DNA of 64,000 bases from Ectothiorhodospira sp. BSL-9 (GCF_001632845.1 NZ_CP011994.1:1054001-1118000), one strand, 5' to 3'; positions 48,971 to 58,047 are shown, counted from the first letter of the stretch. Numbers and translations: made by a program. Notes: generated by a model from the sequence alone, not told the origin.

Positions 48971-49050
48971 GAAACAGGCGCTCCAGAGCCCCTCTTCCGC
49001 AATGGAAGAGGGGTGGCGGTGCCACCGGTTCATCAAGGAAGAGAGACCCC

Positions 49051-50838
49051 ATGGACATCCTTCAATACCTTCACACACCGGATGAGTTCACCCATGTCCG
49101 GGACGAGGCATGCTTGCGCGAACGCATGCACCTGGATCGCGCTGCCCGGGAGTTCGCGGAAGATTTTCCGGAGCCGGCCCGGCGCCTGGGCCTGGACACA
49201 CCCGAAAACCCGGGCCCGGGGATGGACACCCTCCTGCAGGGCGTTGCCCGTATTCACGCCGATATCAGCCGGCGTCTGGATGATGACCTCCCGGAGATCT
49301 CCGGGGCACTGCTGGAACAACTGTGGCCCGGCGCCATGAGTGCCTATCCCGCCTGCACGATCCTCGCCTTTCAGCCTCGATTGCGAGGCGGCATGACACA
49401 GACAGTGCCGGCCGGAGCAGTGGTGGAAAGTGACCCTGTAGGCCATGAGTCCACCCGTTGCCGCTTTCGCACCGTCACCGAATTGACCCTCCACCCGCTG
49501 GAACTGATGAGCATCGAAACAGCGGATACGCCCGACGGCACGCGGGTATCGCTAGGCCTTGAAGTTCACGACCCCCGTGGTGCCGCCACAGTGCTGCCTG
49601 GGTACCTGGATCTGTATGCCGCCGATCCGCGTGGCGGCGCCGAACTGGTCCATGCCCTGCGTCACCACACCCGGGCCCTCAGCCTGTGGGTGGAAGGGCA
49701 GGGGGAGCGCCCCCTGGGGGTCTCCCGGGTTGTCGACGCTGCCCCCCGACCCTGGCAGGACCCCATGACGCCATGGGTGGACGCCTCCCACGCCGGGCTT
49801 CACCTGCTGCAGGACTACCTGCATTTTCCCGAGGCCTTCCGCTTCGTCCGGTTGCACACAGGAAGCCGGGAACGTCTCCCCCGAGGCATCGAAAAATTCA
49901 TCCTGCACCTGCAGCTGGATGTGCATCTGCCCACCTCCATGCCTGTGACCACCCAGAGCCTGCGGCTGCACTGCATCCCGGCCATCAACCTGTTTGAACA
50001 CAGCGCCGAGCCCATCGTCAGGGAACCGGGTCGTTGCCGTTACCCGGTGTTACCCGATGCCCGGGCGCGGCGATCCATCCATACCCATCGTGTGGAGAAG
50101 ATCATGGGCATCGATGGCACCAACGCCCAGCGCCGGGTTTACCGCCCGGCCCTGGCCCATGGCATGGACGATGGCCAACCCCTCTACCAGGCCCTGCCAC
50201 GGCCCGGCCCCCATGGCAGCTGGCAGACCTGGCTGGAGCTGGATCCGGCCCAGGCGCCACTGCGGGAAACCCTGTCATGCCGCTTGTTGGCCCATAACGG
50301 GGATCTGCCGCACCGTCACCTGAGCCCCGGCACGACAGTTCATGGGGTGAAGAACATCCCGGATACCCTGAAAGTGACTCACCTCATCCGCCCGACGCCG
50401 CACTATCCGCCGTCGGATCGGGCGCGATGGCGATGGGATCTGGTATCCCTGGTCTGTCTGCGTCAGCAGGGATTGATGTCCACCTCGGCACTGCGGCAGG
50501 TGATGCAGTTACTGGATCGCAGTGGCAGCGCGTCGCAACGGCGCCGGCTTGAAGGTCTGGGGCAACTCACCGTCACCCCCTGCAACCGCATGGAACGCGG
50601 GGCCGTGCTCCATGGCCTGGAGGCACACCTGCAGGTGGATGAGGATCATTTTGCCGGCGAGGCGGATCGGGTGCTGTTCACCGCGGTGCTGGAACGCTTC
50701 CTGAATCATTACGCACAACTCAACAGCTTTGTCCGGCTGTCTCTGGAACACCGCCCGGATTCAGGCTCGATTCCAGTGGGCTCTCCATCATCCCACCGCG
50801 TTCCCGGTGCCATGGCAGCCAGGGGGGATCTTTCATGA
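49051..50838 (+). CDS. tssF: T6SS baseplate protein TssF
   Basis: The 595-residue protein has an N-terminal FAEDFPEPARRLGLD and DDLPEISGALLEQLWPGA. The C-terminal segment (FTAVLERFLNHYAQLNSFVR) is shared with the VasA/ImpG family. TssF is present in two copies per baseplate wedge. It follows hcp by 80 nt, where a tssE gene would often sit but does not fit. Its stop overlaps the start of the tssG-vgrG gene. Confidence 0.92.
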   Translation: MDILQYLHTPDEFTHVRDEACLRERMHLDRAAREFAEDFPEPARRLGLDTPENPGPGMDTLLQGVARIHADISRRLDDDLPEISGALLEQLWPGAMSAYPACTILAFQPRLRGGMTQTVPAGAVVESDPVGHESTRCRFRTVTELTLHPLELMSIETADTPDGTRVSLGLEVHDPRGAATVLPGYLDLYAADPRGGAELVHALRHHTRALSLWVEGQGERPLGVSRVVDAAPRPWQDPMTPWVDASHAGLHLLQDYLHFPEAFRFVRLHTGSRERLPRGIEKFILHLQLDVHLPTSMPVTTQSLRLHCIPAINLFEHSAEPIVREPGRCRYPVLPDARARRSIHTHRVEKIMGIDGTNAQRRVYRPALAHGMDDGQPLYQALPRPGPHGSWQTWLELDPAQAPLRETLSCRLLAHNGDLPHRHLSPGTTVHGVKNIPDTLKVTHLIRPTPHYPPSDRARWRWDLVSLVCLRQQGLMSTSALRQVMQLLDRSGSASQRRRLEGLGQLTVTPCNRMERGAVLHGLEAHLQVDEDHFAGEADRVLFTAVLERFLNHYAQLNSFVRLSLEHRPDSGSIPVGSPSSHRVPGAMAARGDLS

Positions 50839-53800
50839 GCCCCGTACGACGGTCTGCAGGTGCCACTACCCAACAGGTGCGCACGTGCCTCCGACAGGGT
50901 GGCCTGCTGGAACGGATGCGTGTTCATCTGCATCGGGAAGAACCCGTGATGGTCTCGCCGGATCCTGGGTTGTCCTTTCCCTCGTCGCCAGTGAAGACCG
51001 TCCCGAACAGCAGGGGCCGGATCAACCTGTGCGCACCCACTCCAGGCCTGTATGGCGTGGAAGGCCACCTGCCCGCCGCCTGGCGCGAGGCAGCCCAGGG
51101 GGATAGCCAGGAGGCCCGGGCCCTGAGGGGGTTTCTGGATATTCCCGGCCGTCGGCAGGCCCACCTGAACTACCGGGTGTGGCAACGCTCACGCCCGACC
51201 CTGATCGATGGGCAGGGGAGTCATCCCCTGCAAGCCTGTCTGGCAGCCCTGGGAGGCCAGGGTTTTCAGGACAGGGCAGGCATCGACCCACTCATGGGAG
51301 GGATCACCGCCCAGCCCAGTGCCGATGCCCTGGCGGCCCGGATCAGCCGGTGGCTCGGACAGCGGTACCCCGATATTCACCACCCTGTGCGCATCGCACA
51401 GTTCCAGCCCCATTGGGTCAGCCTTTTTCCCACCACCGGCCTGGGCAGGTCGCCGGGCAACCGCCTGGGCATGGACACCCATCTGGGCGAGCGGGTGCCG
51501 GACCGCAGTGGTCCCATCCATATCGTCATCGGCCCGCTGTCCATCGATCAGGTCCGTGCCCTGTCGCCCGGCCAGCACGTGGGCCAGGCCCTGGCGGCCC
51601 ACATCCGCAGAGGTCTGGGCCGCCATCATGATTTTGTGCTGAGCCTGGAACACGTGCCCCGGCGATTACCCCAGCTGGGGTGCCAGGGACCGGTGCTGGG
51701 CATGGATATCCTGCCCACACAAGGGGATCTGCCTTACCCATCTCGCGCAGCTGGCCGGATAGCGCCTTCACAACCCCAGCCCATGAAATCCATGCCCATG
51801 ACCCCCATGACCCCCATGACACAGCGGCCTCGTCTTCAGCTTGACCTGCAATGCCAGGGAGGCGAACGCCTCACGGTGCTGGACTTCAGCAGCCAGGATC
51901 TTGCCCTGTCACGCTCCTACCGCCTGGATGTCCGCTGCCACAGCCACTCCCCTTTGGTGGCCAGCGAAGTCCTGGGGCAGGCCGCCTGTCTGCGCCTTGA
52001 CCGGGGGAGCGCCGCACCCTGCATCCATGGCCTGGTCACGGCGCTGGATCAGTCCCCTGGAGCAGCAGGCAAGGGGGTGATCCAGCACATCTGCCTGGAA
52101 TCCCCCCTGGCGCCCCTGGCCCGGACCCGCCAGAACCGCGTCTTCCCTGGCATGGGGGTACGGGCGGTGGTGGAGGAAGTCCTGCAGGGCCACGGCTGGA
52201 CACCGGCCCAATGGCGCATGGCCTGTCGGGACGATGACCCGGTGGAGGACCTGATCGTTCAGGTGGAGGAGGACGACCTGGCCTTCATCACCCGCCTGAT
52301 GGCCTTTCACGGGTTGTTCTATCGCTTTGAGCAATCCAGGCAGGGGGTGACCCTGGTCATTCACGACGATGCCTGTGACCTGCCTGAGGCGCCCGTGAGG
52401 CGATTGCCGTTTCATGCCCACAGTGGACAGCATGCCCCCGCGGACATCATCTACCGGCTGGCGGCCCGGGCCCGGTTGATGCCCGGGGCGGTGCAACTCA
52501 GAGACCATTTCCCGGACCATCCCCAGGTCGCGCTCCATGCCCGGCAGGAGTGCAAACAGCTCTCGGGGGGCTTGGAGGATCACTGGGGGGCGGGTTTTGC
52601 CACTCCGGGCCAGGGCGAGCATCTGGCCCGGGTGCGGGCCGAGTCCCTGGATACCCAAAGCCTCAGCTTCTCGGCCTGGACGGGGCATCGGGCCCTGACG
52701 CCGGGGCAGCGGATCACCCTCACCGGTCATCCGCATGCCGATTTCAATAAGACCTATACCATCACGGCCCTGCAACTTCGCGGGGAGCAGGCCTCCAGCC
52801 TGCCCGATGGCATGCCCACCACAGGCCCGGCCTTCAGCACACGGCTTGAACTCATCCCCTCCACTCAATCCTATCGCCCGCCGCTGACACCTCACCGCAG
52901 CAGCGCCCGTTTCGTTGCCCGCATCGACGGGCCCGAGGGTGAGCCCATCCATCTGGATGCCCATGGACGTTACCGGATCCGGTTTGATTTCGACTCCCGC
53001 GAGCATCCGCCCGGCCAGGCCAGCCATCCCGTACGAATGCTCACACCCTATGCCGGCGACGACTTCGGCTTCCACTTCCCGCTGCATGCGGGCACGGAGG
53101 TGCTGGTGGCCTTCGAGAACAACGATCCGCACCGCCCCATCATCCTGGGCGCCCTGCCCAATGCCGACCATCCCAGCCCCGTCACAGCACACAACCGCCA
53201 CCAGAACCTGTTGCGAACCCACGGCGGAAACGAACTGCTCATGAATGATCAGCCTCACGGCCCCGGTATAAGGCTCAGTACCCGGGACCATGGGTTACGT
53301 GTGCTCATGGATGCCACGCCGGAGGATCCTCATCTGGCCCTGCATGCGGATGATGGTCGCATGCTCTGGCAGGCGGGGCAGTCTTTGTCCCTTCAGACGG
53401 GCGGGGATCAGATTGTGGAGGTCGGCGGGGATCAGCGGGTCAACGTGCAGGGGGCCTCATCCCTGGAGACTCGCGAGGGTTCCTTGCAGCTGATCTCGGG
53501 GGAGGATCTGAGGGTTCAGGCAGGGGGGGATCTGCATCTTGAGGCAGGACAAGGGGATCTGGAGCAGCGCAGCCAGGGATCCATGAATCTGAGGGCGGGA
53601 CGTGGCATGCGCCTGGAGGTTCGCCAGGGGGATCTGGAATGCCATGTGGCGAACGGTCGACTGGGGATGTCGGCGGGCGGGAGGATCACCCTGCAGAGTC
53701 AGTCAGGGGAGATCCATATCGGTCACGCCCATGCCGGTATTCGTCTGACTCCCCGGGGCGAGCTGGTCATCCAGGGGCGGGAGGTCCGTATTGAAGCCGA

Positions 53801-53846
53801 AACCATCAGGGTGCAGGGGGACGGGATCGTCCACAACGGAGGCTGA
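50835..53846 (+). CDS. tssG-tssI: TssG-VgrG (TssG-TssI) fusion: baseplate protein joined in frame to the spike protein
   Basis: A single open frame of 1003 codons. Residues 1-300 are TssG: the ALRGFLDI and LNYRVWQRSRP segments, GNRLGMDTHLGERVPD, and GPLSIDQVRALSPG match the VasB/ImpH family. Residues 301-330 are a Pro/Met-rich linker with five in-frame ATGs (MKSMPMTPMTPMTQ, from 51783). Residues 331-1003 are a full VgrG: N-terminal gp27-like domain, OB fold (HLDAHGRYRIRFDFDS and HAGTEVLVAFENNDPHRPII), and a C-terminal needle with repeated Gly-Asp/Val turns. No effector extension is seen. Start ATG 50835 overlaps tssF. An internal start at 51783 could yield VgrG separately, but no ribosome site precedes it. 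A TAG (51760-51762) and a TGA overlapping ATG 51783 lie in one other frame, so a one-base error could mimic a fusion. Confidence 0.88.
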   Translation: MSPVRRSAGATTQQVRTCLRQGGLLERMRVHLHREEPVMVSPDPGLSFPSSPVKTVPNSRGRINLCAPTPGLYGVEGHLPAAWREAAQGDSQEARALRGFLDIPGRRQAHLNYRVWQRSRPTLIDGQGSHPLQACLAALGGQGFQDRAGIDPLMGGITAQPSADALAARISRWLGQRYPDIHHPVRIAQFQPHWVSLFPTTGLGRSPGNRLGMDTHLGERVPDRSGPIHIVIGPLSIDQVRALSPGQHVGQALAAHIRRGLGRHHDFVLSLEHVPRRLPQLGCQGPVLGMDILPTQGDLPYPSRAAGRIAPSQPQPMKSMPMTPMTPMTQRPRLQLDLQCQGGERLTVLDFSSQDLALSRSYRLDVRCHSHSPLVASEVLGQAACLRLDRGSAAPCIHGLVTALDQSPGAAGKGVIQHICLESPLAPLARTRQNRVFPGMGVRAVVEEVLQGHGWTPAQWRMACRDDDPVEDLIVQVEEDDLAFITRLMAFHGLFYRFEQSRQGVTLVIHDDACDLPEAPVRRLPFHAHSGQHAPADIIYRLAARARLMPGAVQLRDHFPDHPQVALHARQECKQLSGGLEDHWGAGFATPGQGEHLARVRAESLDTQSLSFSAWTGHRALTPGQRITLTGHPHADFNKTYTITALQLRGEQASSLPDGMPTTGPAFSTRLELIPSTQSYRPPLTPHRSSARFVARIDGPEGEPIHLDAHGRYRIRFDFDSREHPPGQASHPVRMLTPYAGDDFGFHFPLHAGTEVLVAFENNDPHRPIILGALPNADHPSPVTAHNRHQNLLRTHGGNELLMNDQPHGPGIRLSTRDHGLRVLMDATPEDPHLALHADDGRMLWQAGQSLSLQTGGDQIVEVGGDQRVNVQGASSLETREGSLQLISGEDLRVQAGGDLHLEAGQGDLEQRSQGSMNLRAGRGMRLEVRQGDLECHVANGRLGMSAGGRITLQSQSGEIHIGHAHAGIRLTPRGELVIQGREVRIEAETIRVQGDGIVHNGG

Positions 53847-54206
53847 GACGATGGATTTTTTTGTGGCGCCCTTTATTACAGGTTTTTTAATGAACTACCA
53901 ATAATAATAATAAGGGGGCTGGTCAAAGCGGGAAAACTCTTTGAAAAACGTTATGAATCATTATTTTGGATCAATTGGAACCTGTGCAGTACCGTTGGGG
54001 CAATTCAAGGATAGGGTGTGTGTGAAATGTGGATAACTTGACGACCCTGATCTATCCACCGTGAGTTCATGCTTTATCCACAGGTCTGTCCCCAGTCATC
54101 CGGGCAGAGGGAGGGTGTACGAGTGGCGGTTTTCGTCTACCCTCGTGGAGTGAGTTCACCAAGGCGTTCACAACGCCTTCCCCATACCCCTAAGGAGTCA
54201 GGACAC
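53847..54206. other. AT-rich intergenic region between T6SS and phasin genes
   Basis: These 360 bp hold no credible gene. They contain T-runs (53855-53890), an AAT trinucleotide repeat (about 53900-53912), and a DnaA-box cluster (54028-54082). AAGGAG lies just before the phasin start. No convincing terminator for the T6SS operon is visible apart from the T-runs. Confidence 0.6.
54028..54082. promoter_or_regulatory. DnaA-box cluster upstream of the phasin gene
   Basis: There are perfect boxes TGTGGATAA at 54028-54036 (minus) and TTATCCACA at 54074-54082 (plus). Between them lies a degenerate CTATCCACC (54052-54060). The two perfect boxes face each other across 37 bp. Confidence 0.6.
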
Positions 54207-54674
54207 ATGGCAGAACAGAAAAACCCCTTCGATATGTCGGAGATGATGAAGCTGTTTGATCCGAACCGTTACATGGAACAGATGAACCAGATGCTGAAGC
54301 AGTATCAGATGCCGCAGATGGACACGAAGGCGCTGATGGAGGCTCAGCGCAAGAACGTGGAGGCCATGGTGGCCGCCAATCGCACCCTGTTCGAGAGCAC
54401 CGAGGCGCTCATGAAGCGCCAGTCGGAACTGGTGAAGGAGGCCATGGAGGAGGTCAACAAGAACACCGAGAAGCTGTCCAAGTCCGAGGCTGGCGATCTG
54501 CCCAGTCACCAGGTGGAACTGATCGGTGCCATGTACGAGCGCATGAGTGCGAACATGCGGGAGATCAGCGAGAGCATGCGCGCTGCCCAGGAGTCTTCCA
54601 TGCAGACACTGGATGAGCGTTTCCGTGAGAGCCTGAAGGAGCTCAAGGAGATCTCGGAGAAGAGCAAGTCCTAG
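54207..54674 (+). CDS. Phasin family protein
   Basis: The 155-residue protein is almost wholly helical, Met/Gln/Glu-rich and without cysteine (MAEQKNPFDMSEMMKLFDP ... LKELKEISEKSKS). This pattern is typical of phasins that coat polyhydroxyalkanoate granules. ATG 54207 is preceded by TAAGGAG; the longer open frame upstream is not used. A strong hairpin follows. No PHA synthase is in the window, so the granule role is inferred from the family. Confidence 0.8.
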   Translation: MAEQKNPFDMSEMMKLFDPNRYMEQMNQMLKQYQMPQMDTKALMEAQRKNVEAMVAANRTLFESTEALMKRQSELVKEAMEEVNKNTEKLSKSEAGDLPSHQVELIGAMYERMSANMREISESMRAAQESSMQTLDERFRESLKELKEISEKSKS

Positions 54675-54687
54675 TCAGGTCTGATCC

Positions 54688-54726
54688 CGACAGGCGCACC
54701 CCGTCAGTGGCAGGGTGCGCCTGTCG
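54688..54726. terminator. Long hairpin between phasin and TSUP genes
   Basis: A perfect 14-bp stem (CGACAGGCGCACCC / GGGTGCGCCTGTCG) encloses an 11-nt loop between convergent genes. No T-run follows on either strand, but position and stability suggest a bidirectional terminator. Confidence 0.65.
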
Positions 54727-54766
54727 GCAAGGCAAGGGTGCCTGGCGGTGCTGTTGTCCGCCCTTG

Positions 54767-55522
54767 TTACAGTTCCCGGAAAAATTCCACGACCAGCAGG
54801 ATGCACAGCAGCCAAAGCAGCCCGCGCAGCCAGCCCCGATAGGTGTTCGCGTTCACCCGTTCACGGATCCACATGCCGGCTCGCAGGCCGATCAGGGCGG
54901 TGATGGCCAGGGGGAGGGAGAGCCAAAGCAGCTCCAGGCCCAGCAGGCCCAGGGCGGCAAAGGTGAGCGCCTGGGTGCTCTTGCCCAGCAGGAAGCACAG
55001 GTTGATGGCCTGCACCAGTACCAGGGGGGCGATCCGCAGTTCCAGGAAATAGATCATCAGCGCCGGGCCGCCCACGTTCACCGTGCCACCCAGGATACCG
55101 CCCACAAGGCCTGCCCCGGCACCGCTTGGCCCCGGGTATTGCCGCATCCAGCTCCAGTTCACCCGTTTGAGCTGGTCGGACACCAGATACAGCACCACCG
55201 TGGCGGCCAGCAATAATCGGAAGGGGTTGGGGTCCATGGCCACCAGGATGAGGGTGCCAATGCCCGAGCCCACCAGCATCCATACGGCCACCGGCCAGTA
55301 ACGGGCCACACTCTCCCGCCACCCGCCGCCGCGCAGCAGGCTCCAGAGATTGACGGCAACGTTCGGGGCCAGGGTGAGCAGGATGGCCGTCATCACGTCG
55401 GTGAAGAGGGCCAGTACCGGTGTGGCCACCATGGGGAATCCCAGGCCAAAGGCACCGTGCACCAGCCCCGCCACCAGTGTGACGATCAGGGCGATGAGGA
55501 TCTCTTCCATGCCAAAGCTCAT
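54767..55522 (-). CDS. TSUP (TauE/SafE) family membrane transporter
   Basis: The 251-residue protein has about eight hydrophobic segments in two repeats (LVHGAFGLGFPMVATPVLAL and LVGGILGGTVNVGGPALMIY), the hallmark of sulfite/organosulfonate exporters. The substrate is not predictable from sequence. It follows the DUF1028 gene by 12 nt in the same direction, so the two probably share a transcript. Confidence 0.88.
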   Translation of the reverse strand: MSFGMEEILIALIVTLVAGLVHGAFGLGFPMVATPVLALFTDVMTAILLTLAPNVAVNLWSLLRGGGWRESVARYWPVAVWMLVGSGIGTLILVAMDPNPFRLLLAATVVLYLVSDQLKRVNWSWMRQYPGPSGAGAGLVGGILGGTVNVGGPALMIYFLELRIAPLVLVQAINLCFLLGKSTQALTFAALGLLGLELLWLSLPLAITALIGLRAGMWIRERVNANTYRGWLRGLLWLLCILLVVEFFREL

Positions 55523-55534
55523 GGCATCATCGGC

Positions 55535-56521
55535 TCAGCCGTTGGGCTCAAGCGCTTCGGCCACCTCTGATGCTTCCCTGAACTCCTCGGGGATCAGCGT
55601 GCGCAGCAGTTCAGGGTCGTGAGGCAGGAAGCGGTTGCGGGCCACCCGGGTGAGCAGCAGTGCCCAGTGGTCCGAGGCCTTGAAGAGGCCACGGAACAGG
55701 GGCCTCGCCTCTTCCAGATAACCCGCATTGACCATGGCCACCCCGCGCCAGAAAACCAGTTCCGCTTCTTCGGGGGCCAGTTCCTCGGCGCGCATGAAGG
55801 CCTTGATGGCCTGGTCATATTCGCCGTGCCGGAGGTGATGTCCGCCCCGGGTGTTGTGATCGTAGGCCTCCCAGAGGGTGATCAGGCGCCGTAATTCCTT
55901 GACCGGACTGGCGTGGTCCTCCACCCGCAGGTCCAGTAGCGTATCCTCCGCCGGGTCACCGGTGGCCCTGGCGTTCACCACGATCATGGCCGCCGAGCGT
56001 CGACCGCGCAGGTCGCCGCCATTGTTCTGTGCCGCCTCCAGGGCCGCCAGCATGCGGTGATGCAACTCCCCGGAAGCCGCCTCGAAGGCGCTGCCCATGG
56101 CATCCCAGGTGCCGTCCCTGAGCAGCATGTTGCCCAGACACACATAGCCATCGCCCAGACTGTGGCCCGCCTGGTCGATGCAGAGCTGGCCCGTGTGAGC
56201 GGCGGCATTGCCCTCGGTGTCCACCATGGCCGCCTGTCGAAAGTCCATGTGATGATCCCGGGCCAGCAGCCGTCGCAGGGCGTCCCCGGCACTGGAGCCC
56301 TCCCGCATCAGACGCAGGCCTTCGCTGCCGTAGATCAGCTTCGCAAAAGACTGGATGGTTCCGGCGCCCACGCCGGCCCTGGCAAAGGGGGCCACGCTGC
56401 CCACCGCAAAATGATGCGATTGCACCGCCACGCCCATCCGACCGGTATCCGGGTCCCGGGCGACGATGGAGTAGGTGGCCACCGGTGGGCCCGGTGGTGG
56501 CGTATGGCTGGCGCGTGGCAT
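55535..56521 (-). CDS. DUF1028 family protein
   Basis: The 328-residue protein has an N-terminal DUF1028 domain (about 14-220) resembling Ntn hydrolases: TYSIVARDPDTGRMGVAVQS, GVGAGTIQSFAKL, and a GNMLLRDGTWDAM motif. A C-terminal TPR-like part follows (GEYDQAIKAFMRAEELAPEE). Catalytic activity is not established for this family. It precedes the TSUP transporter gene by 12 nt. Confidence 0.85.
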   Translation of the reverse strand: MPRASHTPPPGPPVATYSIVARDPDTGRMGVAVQSHHFAVGSVAPFARAGVGAGTIQSFAKLIYGSEGLRLMREGSSAGDALRRLLARDHHMDFRQAAMVDTEGNAAAHTGQLCIDQAGHSLGDGYVCLGNMLLRDGTWDAMGSAFEAASGELHHRMLAALEAAQNNGGDLRGRRSAAMIVVNARATGDPAEDTLLDLRVEDHASPVKELRRLITLWEAYDHNTRGGHHLRHGEYDQAIKAFMRAEELAPEEAELVFWRGVAMVNAGYLEEARPLFRGLFKASDHWALLLTRVARNRFLPHDPELLRTLIPEEFREASEVAEALEPNG

Positions 56522-56556
56522 GGTCTATCCCTGGTGTCGGAAATTCCCTGGAGAAC

Positions 56557-58047
56557 TCAGCGCAACAATCCCAGATTGAAGTGGCTGCCGATAAAGCGCT
56601 GAAACTTGGCCACATCCTCGAAGGCGATGCGCAGCTTGCCCTGTTCCATCTGGCTGAGTTCGTCCAGCATCACGGTATTGCCAGGTGTCTGCCTCTTTTC
56701 GATGGCTCGCACCTGGCCGCGCAGACGCATGAGCACCAGGAAGTCGAAGCTCTCTTCGATATCACCGGCCTGGTCCTTGGCCAGTACCCCCTTGCGTACC
56801 AGGGCCTGCAGGCGCTGATGGGTACCACCATCCAGCGCGCGGGCCTCCAGGGCCAGGGCCTTGATGCCATCGGTAAGGGCGAAGATGCCACCCTTCTTGA
56901 GATCCACCTGGCCCCGTCCGGCACCCTGAACGCCGGTCTTGATCTTGCCTCGCCAACCCAGTGGGGGCGCGAAACGCAGCATGTTCTCGGCCATGCGCAT
57001 GAGGAACAGCTTGTTCTCGTCCAGACGCTTGTAGATGTGCTGCTTGAGCTGCATCTCCAGGGACTGATCCCCGTGCAGGGTGCGGATATCCGTGAACATG
57101 CTGGCGTTGGGGATGTTCTCCGGGCTGGGCGTGATGAGCCAGCGGTCCAGCTCCTTGAGCCATTCGGAGCGGCTGCGCCGCCAGGCCTTGTTCTTGGCCA
57201 TGATGCCGCCGGGGCAGGGGGGCACGCCGATACTGATGAGATGATCGATGAGGGTGTGGGAGAAGGCCTCGATCTCGCGGATCTCGTCCTCGTCCAGGTC
57301 ATCGGCATAGAGAATGGCATTGTCCTGGTCGGTGGAGAGGGTCTGTTCACAGCGCCCTTCGCTCCCCATCACCACGAAGGCATAGCCACGGGAGAGGTTG
57401 GGAAACTGCTCCTTCTTCACCAGAGTCACCAGGCGCAGCAGGATCTGATCGTTCAGGTTGGCGATCAGTTTGACCATGTCGCGGACCGGTGTGGTGGTGC
57501 CGCTCAGGTGCACGACCAGGTCCTGGATGCGGGTGTGCAGGGCGCTGAGGTCCTCGATGCTGCGCGCCCGTTCGATGTCCCTGACCAGTTGATGTGGGGA
57601 ATGGCTTTGCATGCGCAGAATATCCGTGTCGGTGATGATGCCGTTGAGGGCCCCCTCCGAGTCCACCACCACCAGCCGGTGGATCCCCTGGTTGGACATG
57701 CGGTAGAGCGCCTCATACAGCACATCATGTTCGCCAATCGTGGTCAGCGGGCTGTTCATCACATCCTGAACCAGGAACGAACCGGGCGCCTTGTCCGAGG
57801 GCACCACCTTATTGCGCAGGTCCCGGTCGGTGACGATGCCGATGGGGGCGCCCCCCTCATCGCAGACCACCACGCTGGATATATTCTTATCCCTCATGGT
57901 TTTTACCACATCAACGAGGTTTTCGCCCGGCTGGCAGGTCACCACCTGTCGCTGGCAGATTTGATGCACGGGACGGAAGTAGGGGACCTCATCATGCATG
58001 AGCGCGTCGGATCCTTTTGCAGCTGGCATTGGCAGTGGGTTATTCAT
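56557..58047 (-). CDS. CBS-domain / DUF294 nucleotidyltransferase-like protein
   Basis: The 496-residue protein has two CBS domains (about 40-160: MRDKNISSVVVCDEGGAPIG and MSNQGIHRLVVVDSEGALNG), a DUF294 nucleotidyltransferase-like domain (GSEGRCEQTLSTDQDNAILY) and a helical C-terminus. No cyclic-nucleotide-binding domain is recognised. ATG 58047 is chosen without a clear ribosome site; Met codons at 58029 and 57999 are alternatives. It is divergent from the cytidylate-kinase-like gene. Related proteins occur beside DnaQ-like exonucleases and CrbS in acetate-switch loci. Here those parts lie about 54 kb away. Confidence 0.8.
   Translation of the reverse strand: MNNPLPMPAAKGSDALMHDEVPYFRPVHQICQRQVVTCQPGENLVDVVKTMRDKNISSVVVCDEGGAPIGIVTDRDLRNKVVPSDKAPGSFLVQDVMNSPLTTIGEHDVLYEALYRMSNQGIHRLVVVDSEGALNGIITDTDILRMQSHSPHQLVRDIERARSIEDLSALHTRIQDLVVHLSGTTTPVRDMVKLIANLNDQILLRLVTLVKKEQFPNLSRGYAFVVMGSEGRCEQTLSTDQDNAILYADDLDEDEIREIEAFSHTLIDHLISIGVPPCPGGIMAKNKAWRRSRSEWLKELDRWLITPSPENIPNASMFTDIRTLHGDQSLEMQLKQHIYKRLDENKLFLMRMAENMLRFAPPLGWRGKIKTGVQGAGRGQVDLKKGGIFALTDGIKALALEARALDGGTHQRLQALVRKGVLAKDQAGDIEESFDFLVLMRLRGQVRAIEKRQTPGNTVMLDELSQMEQGKLRIAFEDVAKFQRFIGSHFNLGLLR

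Noticed and set aside
49552-53291. Minus-strand frames over tssF and tssG-vgrG as possible antisense immunity genes
   Set aside because: They are Gln/His/Gly-rich, lack ribosome sites and any known immunity features, and mirror the high-GC coding strand.
53900-53912. AAT trinucleotide repeat as phase-variation tract
   Set aside because: Only about four units and not within a promoter spacer or coding sequence that I can identify.
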